A DNA stretch of 64,000 nucleotides, from the NCBI GenBank assembly GCA_023423975.1, contig JAFAEO010000073.1, forward strand, positions 481,535 to 545,534. Direction: 5' to 3'. The DNA is from Pseudomonadota bacterium. Lineage in GTDB: Bacteria > Pseudomonadota > Gammaproteobacteria > Burkholderiales > Burkholderiaceae_B. Below the pieces are notes generated by a model that saw nothing but the letters and a program-made list of their open reading frames with translations, had not been told where the DNA came from and made no database searches. Made by a program: the position numbers and the translations under genes. Below, one piece after another: positions 16,335 to 25,433 of this stretch (position 1 is its first letter; each line of letters starts with the position of its first letter).

Positions 16335-16721
16335 TTATAGCCCGGACGCGCAATGAAATTGAAGCTGTATCTGCTTGTCTGCGACAAGCGCCTGCTCTGA
16401 TGCCAGCACCAGCGTTTTGTTGTCGCTCTTGCCGATCCCGATCAGCCCATTTTGCAGAACCTGCTGTGCAGTGTTTAAGCGTGTGACACTGCCATAGCTT
16501 ACCAACGCAGAACGGCAGCCACACTCACCGATGGGCTTGCGCAATTGAAAGACCGTATCGGCCAGGAGCATATCGTCGTGTATGGACGTATCTCTGACGT
16601 GTATGGCTACACAGGCCGAAAGCGCATTGCGTATATTCAACGACACATCGTGCGCCAGCGCCGGGCCATTGATAAACGCCAACAATACGATCAGGCGGAT
16701 AATACGTTTTCCCATGAGCAA
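16335..16721 (-). CDS. Small secreted protein, DUF2195-like
   Basis: A 128-residue protein with a clear signal peptide (MLMGKRIIRLIVLLAFINGP, cleavage near ALA-HDVS, residue 23). The mature part has three cysteines (LSACVAIHV and IGECGCRSA) suggesting a disulphide, and ends in LQFHCASGL with a fourth. It resembles the uncharacterised DUF2195 family, but I am not certain. It lies 66 bases downstream of the ProP-like gene on the same strand and could be co-transcribed. No function is known. Confidence 0.65.
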   Translation of the reverse strand: MLMGKRIIRLIVLLAFINGPALAHDVSLNIRNALSACVAIHVRDTSIHDDMLLADTVFQLRKPIGECGCRSALVSYGSVTRLNTAQQVLQNGLIGIGKSDNKTLVLASEQALVADKQIQLQFHCASGL

Positions 16722-16787
16722 AGCCTCATACGATGATGTTCACGGCCGCCCGGCGCAATCTCACAACACCGTCTGCCCTCGTTGCCT

Positions 16788-18320
16788 TTAATACATGTGC
16801 GGATGACGGTCTACCAGGCGCTGGCGGCGTGCCTTCAGTGCTTCGAGCTGTTCCTGCAAAGCTGTGATTTCCTCATCCACATCGCCAACGGTCTGTTCGA
16901 TATCGTCGTACGCTTCCTTGAGCAAGGCCTTGGCTTCGTGCTTGCTGGAAGCGGTGGGCGTGTCGCCCCGCATCGGCTTATTCGCGGTCTCGGGAAGATA
17001 AAAAGAGGTAATAATTCCGATGACGGCAGCAACCATCAAATAATAGGCAGGCATCATCAGGTTTCCGGTTTCTTCCACCAGCCATGCTGCCACGGTTGGG
17101 GTGAGCCCGGCAACAATAATCGCGACATTAAAAGAACTTGCCAGCGCACTATAGCGGATGCGCGTCGGAAACAATGCCGGCAGTGTCGAGGCCATCACGC
17201 CGGTCATACAATTGAGTACGATTGCAATAAACAAAAGCCCCAGGAAGATCAGACCGGTATTGTCGCTGCCAATGAACTGGTAAGAGGGTATGGCCAGCAA
17301 CAGCAGGCCAATGCTGCCGATTCTCAGGAAAGGTTTTCGGCCAATTTTATCGCTGAAAAAACCCACTACAGGCTGCACAAACAACATCCCGATCATGACC
17401 ACAACAATGATCAGCACCCCGTGTTCTTCGGTATAGCCCAGGCTACTCGACAGATAGGTAGGCATATAAGTGAGCAACATATAGTAAGTAATATTGGTTA
17501 CCAGAACCATACCAATGCTAATCAACAATGCCTTGCGATATTTGGAAAAAATCTCGCGAAAGGACACGCCAGGCCTTTCCTTTATGGCGTCCTTATCCTC
17601 CTTCTCCATCTTTTCAAGCTGTTGCGTAAACGCGGGAGTTTCTTCGGCAGCGTGACGCAGATAAAGCCCCAGCAACCCTAACGGACCCGCAACAAAGAAA
17701 GGCACCCGCCAGCCCCATTCCAGAAAGGTGGGCTCTTTAAGGATGGTTTGCAACAACACCACCAGGCCTGCACCGAGCACGAAACCGGCAATTGAACCGA
17801 AGTCCAGCCAGCTACCCAGGAACCCGCGCCGCCGGTCGGGAGCATATTCGGCAACAAAGACTGCCGCTCCCGTATACTCGCCACCAACAGAAAAGCCCTG
17901 AGCCAGTTTACATAACAACAGAAGAACAGGCGCCCACAGGCCGATGGTTGCGTAGGAAGGAATTAACCCGATACAGAAGGTGCTGATGGCCATAATAATA
18001 ATGGTCAGCGACAGCACCTTCTGTCGTCCGAAACGGTCGCCCATTACGCCAAAAAACACCCCTCCCAGCGGCCGGACCAGAAACGGGACAGAGAACGTAC
18101 CCAGCGCGGCGATGGTCTGCACCGCAGGTGAGGCATCCGGGAAAAACACTTTACCTAGTGCATAGGCCACAAAGCCGTATACACCGAAATCAAACCATTC
18201 CATCGCATTGCCAAGTGCTGCGGCCGTCACGGCCTTCTTGAGCTTGGTATCGTCAATGACGGTGATATCGTCAATATGCAAGGGCTGGCTTTGTTGTGAC
18301 GCTGAAGCAGACTCTGTCAT
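16788..18320 (-). CDS. proP: ProP-like metabolite:H+ symporter (MFS)
   Basis: A 510-residue major-facilitator transporter of the metabolite:H+ symporter subfamily. NAMEWFDFGVYGFVAYALGKV opens the first helix, GDRFGRQKVLSLTI is the loop 2-3 motif, and twelve hydrophobic segments follow. The C-terminal extension (about 460-510, AYDDIEQTVGDVDEEI then ALQEQLEALKARRQRL) is a predicted coiled coil like that of ProP, which tunes the transporter to osmotic strength. That tail favours an osmolyte (proline or betaine) symporter over other subfamily members. It stands alone at the end of a 680-base non-coding stretch. Confidence 0.88.
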   Translation of the reverse strand: MTESASASQQSQPLHIDDITVIDDTKLKKAVTAAALGNAMEWFDFGVYGFVAYALGKVFFPDASPAVQTIAALGTFSVPFLVRPLGGVFFGVMGDRFGRQKVLSLTIIIMAISTFCIGLIPSYATIGLWAPVLLLLCKLAQGFSVGGEYTGAAVFVAEYAPDRRRGFLGSWLDFGSIAGFVLGAGLVVLLQTILKEPTFLEWGWRVPFFVAGPLGLLGLYLRHAAEETPAFTQQLEKMEKEDKDAIKERPGVSFREIFSKYRKALLISIGMVLVTNITYYMLLTYMPTYLSSSLGYTEEHGVLIIVVVMIGMLFVQPVVGFFSDKIGRKPFLRIGSIGLLLLAIPSYQFIGSDNTGLIFLGLLFIAIVLNCMTGVMASTLPALFPTRIRYSALASSFNVAIIVAGLTPTVAAWLVEETGNLMMPAYYLMVAAVIGIITSFYLPETANKPMRGDTPTASSKHEAKALLKEAYDDIEQTVGDVDEEITALQEQLEALKARRQRLVDRHPHMY

Positions 18321-18999
18321 TATCTTCTTCCCCGGGGCTTCCCATTATTACGGCCAATGGTGCCATAATGTTTATCGCGTTGCAAACACTTCCTATCGTC
18401 CGCAATGTGTATATATATTCACAGATTGCACGCAATGCCTGTTTTCAAGTTGTCATAATAAGAAGCGCAAAAGCCTGTTGGCTGAGTAAATCACACTCGT
18501 GATAGGGCTGCTGGGACGCCACCAGAAATATGATAAAAACGTTCGCCAGCGACCGTTTCAAGGAGCGATGCGGCGTGACAGAAGGCTCTATTGTTTCTCC
18601 CGTAAAACAGATTTATGACGTTGGGAAAATATGACTTTTCACCTGGCGGCACCTGCAATGCGGAATATAGATCTGCAACAGCTGGCACCCACATACCCGG
18701 GCAATACAGTGGCCAACACATTATGGACGTGTAAGGTGAATGAATGGTATTGAAAGAATGCATAGGCAAAACGAAAACCCCAGAAGCGACCGACGCTCTG
18801 GGGTTTCAAACTACGGAGTTGATGCCAGGGCCGGGAGTCCTTGATACGTTGCCAGGCAACCGCACGTCTTGGGTGACTAGTATGTTGGAACATATCTACT
18901 CACTACGGTTGGCTGCAGACTCCAAGCCTTTATTCTACTGCATCGAGCCGCACTGGCAACAACGGCGCCTGGCGCCCCATTGCCGGTTGCGACAAGTCA
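18321..18999. other. Non-coding stretch between proP and the porin gene
   Basis: About 680 bases. It holds the leader of proP on the left and the porin terminator on the right. Open frames of up to 90 codons on the reverse strand have no ribosome sites or recognisable motifs and I do not count them as genes. Confidence 0.5.
18774..18806 (-). terminator. Strong hairpin terminator downstream of porin gene
   Basis: AAACCCCAGAAGCG and CGCTCTGGGGTTT form a stem of about 13 pairs with one mismatch around a five-base loop. On the reverse strand the outer end is followed by TTCG rather than a long T-run, but the stem itself ends in T residues. It is about 195 bases after the porin stop. Confidence 0.6.
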
Positions 19000-20187
19000 T
19001 CAGAAGCGATGATTCAGACCGACACCAACCAGTGTTGACTTCAGTTTGACTTTATCAGTGTTGTCAAACTTCAGTTTGCCTGTACCGTAAGATGCGATAG
19101 CATAAACAGTTGTGCGTTTGGACAATTTCTGTTCGTAACCCAGGCTGAAAATATTCAGTTTGCCTTTCGCGCCGTCAAATGTATCATCGTTATTTTTGGT
19201 AGAGCTGCCCTGATACGAGAACATGACTTTGCCGTCGTCGCCAACAGGCGCTGTCAGACCTGCCATCCAGGCTTGTTGACGATAACCTTTGGTTTCCGCA
19301 TAAGTAAACCCATCAACATTGGTAGTAAAGTCATCCAATGCACCGGTCAGACCTGTACTTCCGACACCGCTGGCTACGATAACATCGTTGGCCATTGAGC
19401 CACGAACCTGACCGTAACCCAGGAACAGTTTAACGACCTCAAAATCATAGGCGCCGAACAGGTTCCACATGTGGGTTGTACCCTTCTCGCTTGCACCATT
19501 CACACGCACGTCTGTGCGAAAGCGATCGTAAGAAGCGCCAACAGAGATTGGACCATTATCGTAAGAGATACCGGTTGTGATCCAGTTGGAAGTATCACGC
19601 TCTTCGAAATCTTCGAAGCCATCGCTACCGGTGGTTTTGGTGTTCTCGCCAGCATAACCGATACCAAATTTGAAGCCTGAAAAATCAGGAGTTACATATT
19701 TGATCGAATTATCCATCCGGGCGTAAGTTGAAGCACCGAATGCGCCTGAAAGCACGCCGGCCTGCATATAACTGACACCGAAAGGATTAAGCGACGAAAC
19801 TGTGTCTGCCGCAACGTTGGTTTGGCGTCCCAGAGTCAGCGTACCCCAGTTGGCACCAGTCAGACCGACATAGGCATAACGACCAAACAGGCGGCCACCC
19901 TGTGCGGATTTACCATTGCCCAGGTCAAAGCCGCTTTCCAATTGGAAAATGGCGCTTGTGCCGTTGCCCAGATCTTCAGCACCCTTCATTCCCCAGCGGT
20001 TACCGTTCCTGACGCCGTTGATCAACCCGATATCACGTGTTTTGGTCCAGGCATCACCCTGCGTTACTTTGGTCTGCTGATAGCCAATACCGGCATCGAC
20101 AATACCATACAGGGTTACGGAAGTTTCTGCGTGGGCTACGCCGGCAAAGCCGACGGCCAGTGCTGCAGCAAGCAAAGTCTTTTTCAT
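19000..20187 (-). CDS. Gram-negative porin (general diffusion porin)
   Basis: A 395-residue trimeric 16-strand porin of the betaproteobacterial type. The signal peptide MKKTLLAAALAVGFAGVAHA is followed by ETSVTLYGIVDAGI, the canonical first strand; GRYAYVGLTGANWGTLTLGR is the second signature; and the chain ends in VGLNHRF with the terminal phenylalanine. It provides passage for small hydrophilic solutes through the outer membrane. It is monocistronic, followed by a hairpin terminator and preceded by an AT-rich leader. Confidence 0.95.
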   Translation of the reverse strand: MKKTLLAAALAVGFAGVAHAETSVTLYGIVDAGIGYQQTKVTQGDAWTKTRDIGLINGVRNGNRWGMKGAEDLGNGTSAIFQLESGFDLGNGKSAQGGRLFGRYAYVGLTGANWGTLTLGRQTNVAADTVSSLNPFGVSYMQAGVLSGAFGASTYARMDNSIKYVTPDFSGFKFGIGYAGENTKTTGSDGFEDFEERDTSNWITTGISYDNGPISVGASYDRFRTDVRVNGASEKGTTHMWNLFGAYDFEVVKLFLGYGQVRGSMANDVIVASGVGSTGLTGALDDFTTNVDGFTYAETKGYRQQAWMAGLTAPVGDDGKVMFSYQGSSTKNNDDTFDGAKGKLNIFSLGYEQKLSKRTTVYAIASYGTGKLKFDNTDKVKLKSTLVGVGLNHRF

Positions 20188-20391
20188 GTATCAAATCTCC
20201 TCAGGGATGGTCATCATTCTTCTTACCCGAATGGTTCAGAAACAATTCAGATTTGAAGCAATATAAAGATTAGATACATTTATGTAAAGGAACCAACTAC
20301 CTCGGAAAATGGCCTTCCCGGCGGTTCGCACACTTAGCAGCGGCGGCGTTTTAATTACGATTACAGCATTTATATTGCGTATGGTAATAAT

Positions 20392-20410
20392 CTAATTGCA
20401 ATTGAATTAG
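20392..20410. promoter_or_regulatory. Palindrome, possible enhancer site
   Basis: CTAATT and AATTAG are six-base inverted arms around GCAATTG, itself nearly symmetric. It lies about 110 bases upstream of the sigma-54 match, where activators of sigma-54 promoters usually bind. The role is inferred from geometry. Confidence 0.35.
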
Positions 20411-20509
20411 TCGCGGTTTTAAACGCAATTACATTTGCAATCATAGGGTTAAAGAGACCTCTGCCGACAAAAGCAGATCCGGCGCGTTTCGTTTACTGAT
20501 ACGCAAAGT

Positions 20510-20524
20510 TGGCACGATTCTTGC
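20510..20524 (+). promoter_or_regulatory. Sigma-54 promoter match
   Basis: TGGCACGATTCTTGC matches TGGCACR-N4-TTGCW at all bases but the last W, with correct GG to GC spacing. It points right, yet no forward gene lies downstream for over 10 kb; a start near 20536 would yield a short RNA ending at the hairpin at about 20590, or a transcript antisense to the amidase gene. Confidence 0.55.
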
Positions 20525-20634
20525 CCAGGCAATTATTTTTCCATCTTAGGTCATGAGGGTTTTCCTTCATAGTGAATACGCTTAGCGTTTTTATTACATT
20601 TGTGACATATATGCGACATTCGTATGCAACCGCG

Positions 20635-22020
20635 CTAGCCGACCGTAGGCGTGTAAGAGTGCCAGGCCGTCAGAGATTGAATCGTACTGCCGATGCGCAG
20701 TAGCATAAGTTCGTCTCCCGCCTTGCCGGCCAGCTGTACGCTGACAGGCAGGTTGGTTTGGTCAAAACCGGCGGGCAGCGCCAAAGCGCAACCGTTGACC
20801 CAGTTCACAAAACGGGTAAAGTAGCCCAGCGGTGTGCCGGACTCGTCCACCTGCGCAAGCGGTATCGGACCAAAAGGCGTGGTGGGCAGCAACAAGGCAT
20901 CTTTATCGGCCATCCATTGCGTCCAAACGGCCTGCATATTCAGATGAGCACCCAGCAGATCCTGGTATTGCATATCCGATATGCTTTTTCCGGCCATAAG
21001 GCGATCACGCACAAAAGGCCCGAAATGCTGGCTCGGGTCCTGGATGTAGTCCCTATGTACGCGCCATCCTTCGGCCGCGATTAATTTTCCGCAATCGCTC
21101 ATGGCCTGCTCAAAGTTAAATGGAGGCGCTTCGCGCACGATTGTTGCGCCGGCCATGCCGACCATCCTGACCATATCGCGCAAACCCAGGCGTACAGCGC
21201 GCTGCACTTGCACACCATAGTCATCCTCGGGCAGCACACACACCCGTACTCCTGCCAGCTCGTCGGCATTATCCTGGGCCAGGTACGCCATGCTTTGTAC
21301 TGTCTGCCCCGGCGCATTCGTTAACGCCTGCAGCAGCAAGGCGGCATCATCTGCGGTCCTGGTCATGGGCCCCACGCTGTCCAGCGTCCGGGACAATGGA
21401 TACACGCCGTCGGCGTTGATCGCACCAACTGTCGTCTTCAAGCCAGTAATCCCGTTGAGCGCGGCAGGAATCCGCACCGATCCGCCGGTATCGGTACCCA
21501 GCGCTCCCGGCACCAGGCCGGCAGCAACCGCAACGCCCGAACCGCTTGAGGAGCCACCGGGCACGCGATGAAGGTTCCTGTCCCAGGGATTGCGAGGCGT
21601 TCCCAGCAAAGCATTGGTTCCCCAGCCGCCAAACGCAAACTCTACCGTGTGCGTCTTGCCAATAATGACCGCGCCATGGGCTCGCAAGCGATGCACCGCA
21701 TCGGCGGTTTGGGCACTAGTCCGGGTTTCCCACTGCCTGGAGCCGCAGGCCGTTATCGTACCCTCGATATCACACAAGTCTTTGATGCCCAGCGGTATGC
21801 CATCTAGCATACCCAGCGTCCGTCCCTGTTGCCGCCGCTCATCGGACTGGCGTGCCTGCGCCAGCGCCTGTTCCGGAAAGACACGCGCAAAGGCATGCAA
21901 TACTGGATTCAACCTGTCTATACGGTTCAAAAAGTAGTTCGTCAGCGACTCGGCAGTCACGTTGTTCATTGCCAGACTGCGGGCCAGCTCTGTGATCGAA
22001 GCGAAGGCATACTGTTCCAT
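20635..22020 (-). CDS. Amidase (amidase signature family)
   Basis: A 461-residue amidase of the Ser-cisSer-Lys type. Lys80 (GIPLGIKDL), the cis-serine in PGGSSSGSG (155-162) and Ser181 (GTDTGGSVRIP) form the triad. The ATG at 22020 has AAAGGAC nine bases upstream; the longer frame to 22134 is rejected. It is the last gene of the operon with an N-carbamoyl amino acid hydrolase and a peptide-type ABC importer, so it probably splits the amide of an imported compound and releases ammonia. The exact substrate cannot be read from sequence; aryl or short-chain amides and allophanate-like compounds all occur in the family. Confidence 0.92.
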   Translation of the reverse strand: MEQYAFASITELARSLAMNNVTAESLTNYFLNRIDRLNPVLHAFARVFPEQALAQARQSDERRQQGRTLGMLDGIPLGIKDLCDIEGTITACGSRQWETRTSAQTADAVHRLRAHGAVIIGKTHTVEFAFGGWGTNALLGTPRNPWDRNLHRVPGGSSSGSGVAVAAGLVPGALGTDTGGSVRIPAALNGITGLKTTVGAINADGVYPLSRTLDSVGPMTRTADDAALLLQALTNAPGQTVQSMAYLAQDNADELAGVRVCVLPEDDYGVQVQRAVRLGLRDMVRMVGMAGATIVREAPPFNFEQAMSDCGKLIAAEGWRVHRDYIQDPSQHFGPFVRDRLMAGKSISDMQYQDLLGAHLNMQAVWTQWMADKDALLLPTTPFGPIPLAQVDESGTPLGYFTRFVNWVNGCALALPAGFDQTNLPVSVQLAGKAGDELMLLRIGSTIQSLTAWHSYTPTVG

Positions 22021-22030
22021 AATATGTCCT

Positions 22031-23284
22031 TTACACCACACCGGCTTCATCAAGCATGCAATGGAGCAGGACGTTGCATCCGGCTTCCACATGCTCCGGC
22101 AAGGCATCTTCGATTTCATTGTGACTGATGCCATCCTTGCAGGGGATGAAAATCATCGCTGCCGGGCATACTCGCGCCAGGTATACAGCATCATGGCCTG
22201 CGCCGCTAACCAGCCTGGAATGCCCATAACCCAATCGGGCGGCATTTTTTTCCACAGCAGCAACTTGCGCCGCGGCAAACGCCTGAGGAGGAAAATAAAC
22301 CACTTCTTCGGCATGAATCTGTACCTGATACGTATCGGCCATGGCATCGCAATAGCGCTGGAAATCGGCAGACATCGCAGACAGGTCGTCGTCGGTCAGC
22401 GCGCGCAGGTCCACGGAGAACCGCACCCGTCCCGGAATGACATTGCGCGAATTGGGATATACATCAACCCAGCCAACCGTACCACGTCCATCTTCTCCGT
22501 AGCGACGACCAATCTCGTTGACTTCGTTCATGATGCGCATTGCGGGCAATAATGCATCCCTGCGCAGCTCCATGGGTGTCGTACCGGCGTGTGACTCTAC
22601 CCCCTGCACCTGGACATCATACCAACGCTGACCCAGCGCGCCCGTTACCACGCCGATGGTATGCGAGCGCCGCTCCAGAACCGGTCCCTGCTCAATGTGA
22701 GCTTCAAAATAACTTTTCACGGGTGTCACCCTGCACGGCACAGCACCATCGTAACCAATGTCCGCGAGCGCGGCGGCAACACTAATACCCTTGGTATCGG
22801 TACTGTGCAATGCAGTCTGGGCAGAAAATGCCCCGACATAGACACCCGACCCCATCATGACAGGCACAAAGCGCGAACCCTCTTCGTTGGTCCATACCAC
22901 GACCTCGAGAGGCGCTCGCGTGCGGATCTGCAGATCATTCAGCGTGCGTAGTACCTCAAGCCCGGCCAATACGCCATAATTGCCATCAAACTTGCCACCG
23001 GTCGGCTGCGTATCGATATGGCTACCGGTCATGACTGGCGGCAATTGCGGGTCCTGTCCCTCGCGGCGGGCAAAGATATTGCCCAGTTCATCCACACGGA
23101 TGGTGCAGCCGATGTCCTTTGCCCACTGAACAAACAGATGACGGCCTTCCTTGTCCAGCTCGGTCAATGCCAGACGATTTACACCGCCTTTTTCCGTGCC
23201 GCCGATGCGAGCCAGCGTCATCAGCGAGTCCCAAAGTCGCGCGCCATTGATGCACCCGACGCTACTGTGTTCATTCATATCCAT
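22031..23284 (-). CDS. Zn-dependent amidohydrolase, N-carbamoyl-L-amino acid hydrolase / allantoate amidohydrolase family (M20)
   Basis: A 417-residue M20-family metallo-amidohydrolase. Metal-site blocks are MTGSHIDTQPTGGKFDG (His and Asp), WTNEEGSRF (Glu-Glu), AHIEQGPVLE and SGAGHDAVYLA near the C-terminus. The lid domain contains GVESHAGTTPM. Members cleave N-carbamoyl amino acids, allantoate or beta-ureidopropionate, releasing ammonia and CO2; substrates cannot be separated by these motifs. It lies 10 bases from the amidase gene and 42 from the ATPase gene, within the same operon, suggesting that the imported compound is a carbamoylated or amidated amino acid. Confidence 0.92.
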   Translation of the reverse strand: MDMNEHSSVGCINGARLWDSLMTLARIGGTEKGGVNRLALTELDKEGRHLFVQWAKDIGCTIRVDELGNIFARREGQDPQLPPVMTGSHIDTQPTGGKFDGNYGVLAGLEVLRTLNDLQIRTRAPLEVVVWTNEEGSRFVPVMMGSGVYVGAFSAQTALHSTDTKGISVAAALADIGYDGAVPCRVTPVKSYFEAHIEQGPVLERRSHTIGVVTGALGQRWYDVQVQGVESHAGTTPMELRRDALLPAMRIMNEVNEIGRRYGEDGRGTVGWVDVYPNSRNVIPGRVRFSVDLRALTDDDLSAMSADFQRYCDAMADTYQVQIHAEEVVYFPPQAFAAAQVAAVEKNAARLGYGHSRLVSGAGHDAVYLARVCPAAMIFIPCKDGISHNEIEDALPEHVEAGCNVLLHCMLDEAGVV

Positions 23285-23326
23285 TATTCGTTACCTGTTT
23301 AAAAATTCGTTGATACGGGATCACTA

Positions 23327-24358
23327 TCAGGCAGCGGCCAAATGGCACTGCACCTGATGACTTTGACTGATCTTGGTCGTCTGCGGCACATTTGTTGTGC
23401 AACGCGCCAGCACATGGTCACAACGCGCAGCAAAGGGGCAGCCAGGTGGCAAATTGGCCAGATCGGGTGGCGAACCACGTATCACATCCAGCGGCTTGCC
23501 TCGCTCCATGCCATGACGACGGCTCTTGAGCAACGCCAGCGTATAGGGATGGCGGGCATCCTGCAAAATTTCCCGAATGCTGCCCTCTTCGACGATTCGC
23601 CCGCCATACATGACGGCGACCCGGTCCGCCATTTCCGTTGCCGCGCCAATATCGTGAGTGACAAAAACAATGGCCAACCCTAATTGCTTTTGTAATTCAC
23701 GCATCAAAATCAACACCTGTATCTGCACCGTGGCATCCAGGGCAGTGGTCGGTTCATCGGCCAGCAACACTTCGGGCTGGGCGGACAGTGCCAGCGCAAT
23801 CATCGCCCGCTGACGCATACCACCTGACATCTCATGAGGGTATGCTGTCAGGCGCTTTTCCGGGCTCGGGATGCGTACTGCTTCCAGCGCCGCGATCGCA
23901 CGGCCACGCGCATCCTGGGCGCTAATCGGATGATGCGTGCGAATGCACTCGATCATTTGTTGTCCCACTGTATAGACAGGGTCCAGGGCTAATAGCGGCT
24001 CCTGAAATACCATCGCTATTTTCTTGCCTCGCAGCGCGCGCAATTGCCGCCGATCCATCTGCAATACCTCTTGCCTATTGATCTGGATCGAGCCGCTTTG
24101 CCGGGTTTGTCTTTCAGGATGCAGGCGCATCAATGCCCGCAACGTCACGCTCTTGCCCGACCCCGATTCGCCGATAAGCACCAGGGTTTCACCTTTGGCT
24201 ACGTGAAAAGAGACGCCGTTGACCGCCCGTATCGTCTTGCCCGCGCGTTCGAACGCAACCGTCAGGTCTGTCACTGAAATGGCGTTGCCGGGCTGTTCGC
24301 CTGTGACGGGATGCCCGCTGTTGTGTTCGTCCATAGGCGTAATCGCTTGTGTATTCAT
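23327..24358 (-). CDS. ABC transporter ATP-binding protein, OppD/DppD type
   Basis: One of the paired ATPases of a peptide/opine-type importer, 343 residues. Walker A is GESGSGKS, the signature is MSGGMRQR, and Walker B is VLLADEPTTALD. The C-terminal oligopeptide extension has the cysteine cluster CPFAARCDHVLARC, which holds an iron-sulphur cluster in some DppD proteins. It starts 9 bases after the sister ATPase gene ends and is followed by the carbamoyl hydrolase gene, so the whole block is one operon. Confidence 0.95.
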   Translation of the reverse strand: MNTQAITPMDEHNSGHPVTGEQPGNAISVTDLTVAFERAGKTIRAVNGVSFHVAKGETLVLIGESGSGKSVTLRALMRLHPERQTRQSGSIQINRQEVLQMDRRQLRALRGKKIAMVFQEPLLALDPVYTVGQQMIECIRTHHPISAQDARGRAIAALEAVRIPSPEKRLTAYPHEMSGGMRQRAMIALALSAQPEVLLADEPTTALDATVQIQVLILMRELQKQLGLAIVFVTHDIGAATEMADRVAVMYGGRIVEEGSIREILQDARHPYTLALLKSRRHGMERGKPLDVIRGSPPDLANLPPGCPFAARCDHVLARCTTNVPQTTKISQSHQVQCHLAAA

Positions 24359-24367
24359 GGTGTCCTC

Positions 24368-25429
24368 TTAGATCGACATATCGGCAGATTCGCGCTGAAC
24401 TATACTCACGCTTTGGCCAATGCGGTCATTAACGCGAATGCACGCCACCTGATGTCCAGGGCGATGCGCCAGCAATAGCGGCATATTGGATTTACACTGC
24501 GAGATCATCTGGCTGCACCTAGGATGGAACCGGCAACCGGCAGGCGGTTCTATGGGATTGGGCGGATCCCCGGCCAGCGGCGCCTTTTCAGTGCGCCGAT
24601 CCGGGTCTGTCGTGGGTACCGACGCCAGCAACGCCTGTGTATAAGGATGAGCAGGCGTATTGAGCACCTGCCGGGTCGTGCCCAGCTCTACCACCTTGCC
24701 CAGATACATGACCAGGACCCGATCACACAGGTATTCGATCACACTCAGATCGTGGCTGATGAAGACAAATGTGAGGTTGTATTTTTTCTTCAGGTCCGAT
24801 AGTAGATTCAGTACCTGGGCTTCCACGGATTTATCCAGCGCCGATACGGCCTCATCAAGAATAATCAAGCGTGGCTTGAGGGCAATTGCCCGCGCGATAT
24901 TGACCCGCTGACGTTGCCCGCCGGACAATTCATGCGGATATCGTCCGGCAAAGCGTTGCGGGTCCAGGCCCACATTCTCCAACAGCTGTAGCGCCTCACG
25001 CTCCGCTTGCCGAGGGGACATGCCATGTACGATCGGGGCAAAGGCGATGGTATCCAAAATGGTCATGCGCGGATTCAGGGATGAATAACTATCCTGGAAA
25101 ACCATTTGCACCTGACGCCGGTATGATTTCATCGGCAACTGCGCACTACCGACAGTCTGTCCGTCGAAAATCAGTTCGCCGCGGTCCTGCTGCAACAGTT
25201 GCATCAGCAGCTTGGCCGTTGTCGATTTACCGCAACCAGACTCCCCGACAATACCGAGGGTCTCGTTTTTCATGACATTGAAACTGATATCGTCTACAGC
25301 CTGTACTGCAGCGGTGGTACGACTGAAAAACGGTGTTTTCAAAGGGAAGTGCTTCAGCAGTTGTTTCACAATAAGCAAGGGCTGGGCCGGGCCGCCAATA
25401 TCCTGCGGCTGGGTCAATGTCGTTGTCAC
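24368..25429 (-). CDS. ABC transporter ATP-binding protein, OppF/DppF type
   Basis: The second ATPase of the importer, 353 residues. Walker A GESGCGKST, signature LSGGQRQRVNIARA and Walker B LIILDEAVSALD are intact, and the characteristic MVFQDSYSSLNPRMT is present. The C-terminal CRFHPRCSQMISQC matches the OppF extension. It follows the permease gene with a 4-base gap. In this operon the OppF-type gene precedes the OppD-type gene, the reverse of the enterobacterial order. Confidence 0.95.
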   Translation of the reverse strand: MTTTLTQPQDIGGPAQPLLIVKQLLKHFPLKTPFFSRTTAAVQAVDDISFNVMKNETLGIVGESGCGKSTTAKLLMQLLQQDRGELIFDGQTVGSAQLPMKSYRRQVQMVFQDSYSSLNPRMTILDTIAFAPIVHGMSPRQAEREALQLLENVGLDPQRFAGRYPHELSGGQRQRVNIARAIALKPRLIILDEAVSALDKSVEAQVLNLLSDLKKKYNLTFVFISHDLSVIEYLCDRVLVMYLGKVVELGTTRQVLNTPAHPYTQALLASVPTTDPDRRTEKAPLAGDPPNPIEPPAGCRFHPRCSQMISQCKSNMPLLLAHRPGHQVACIRVNDRIGQSVSIVQRESADMSI

Positions 25430-25433
25430 AATA

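Larger units (their letters stand above)
20188..20634. other. AT-rich non-coding stretch with an orphan sigma-54-type promoter
   Basis: About 450 bases between the porin start and the amidase stop, both on the reverse strand. The left part is the porin promoter region. The right part holds a palindrome (20392-20410), a forward sigma-54 promoter match (20510-20524) and a small hairpin with T-run (20579-20593), all listed or discussed separately. No protein gene is evident. Confidence 0.5.

Noticed and set aside
16782..17681. Forward open frame of 299 codons
   Set aside because: Antisense to the ProP-like transporter; no motifs.
18491..18893. Reverse open frames of 84-92 codons between proP and the porin
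   Set aside because: No ribosome sites and no family resemblance, and they run through the terminator hairpin.
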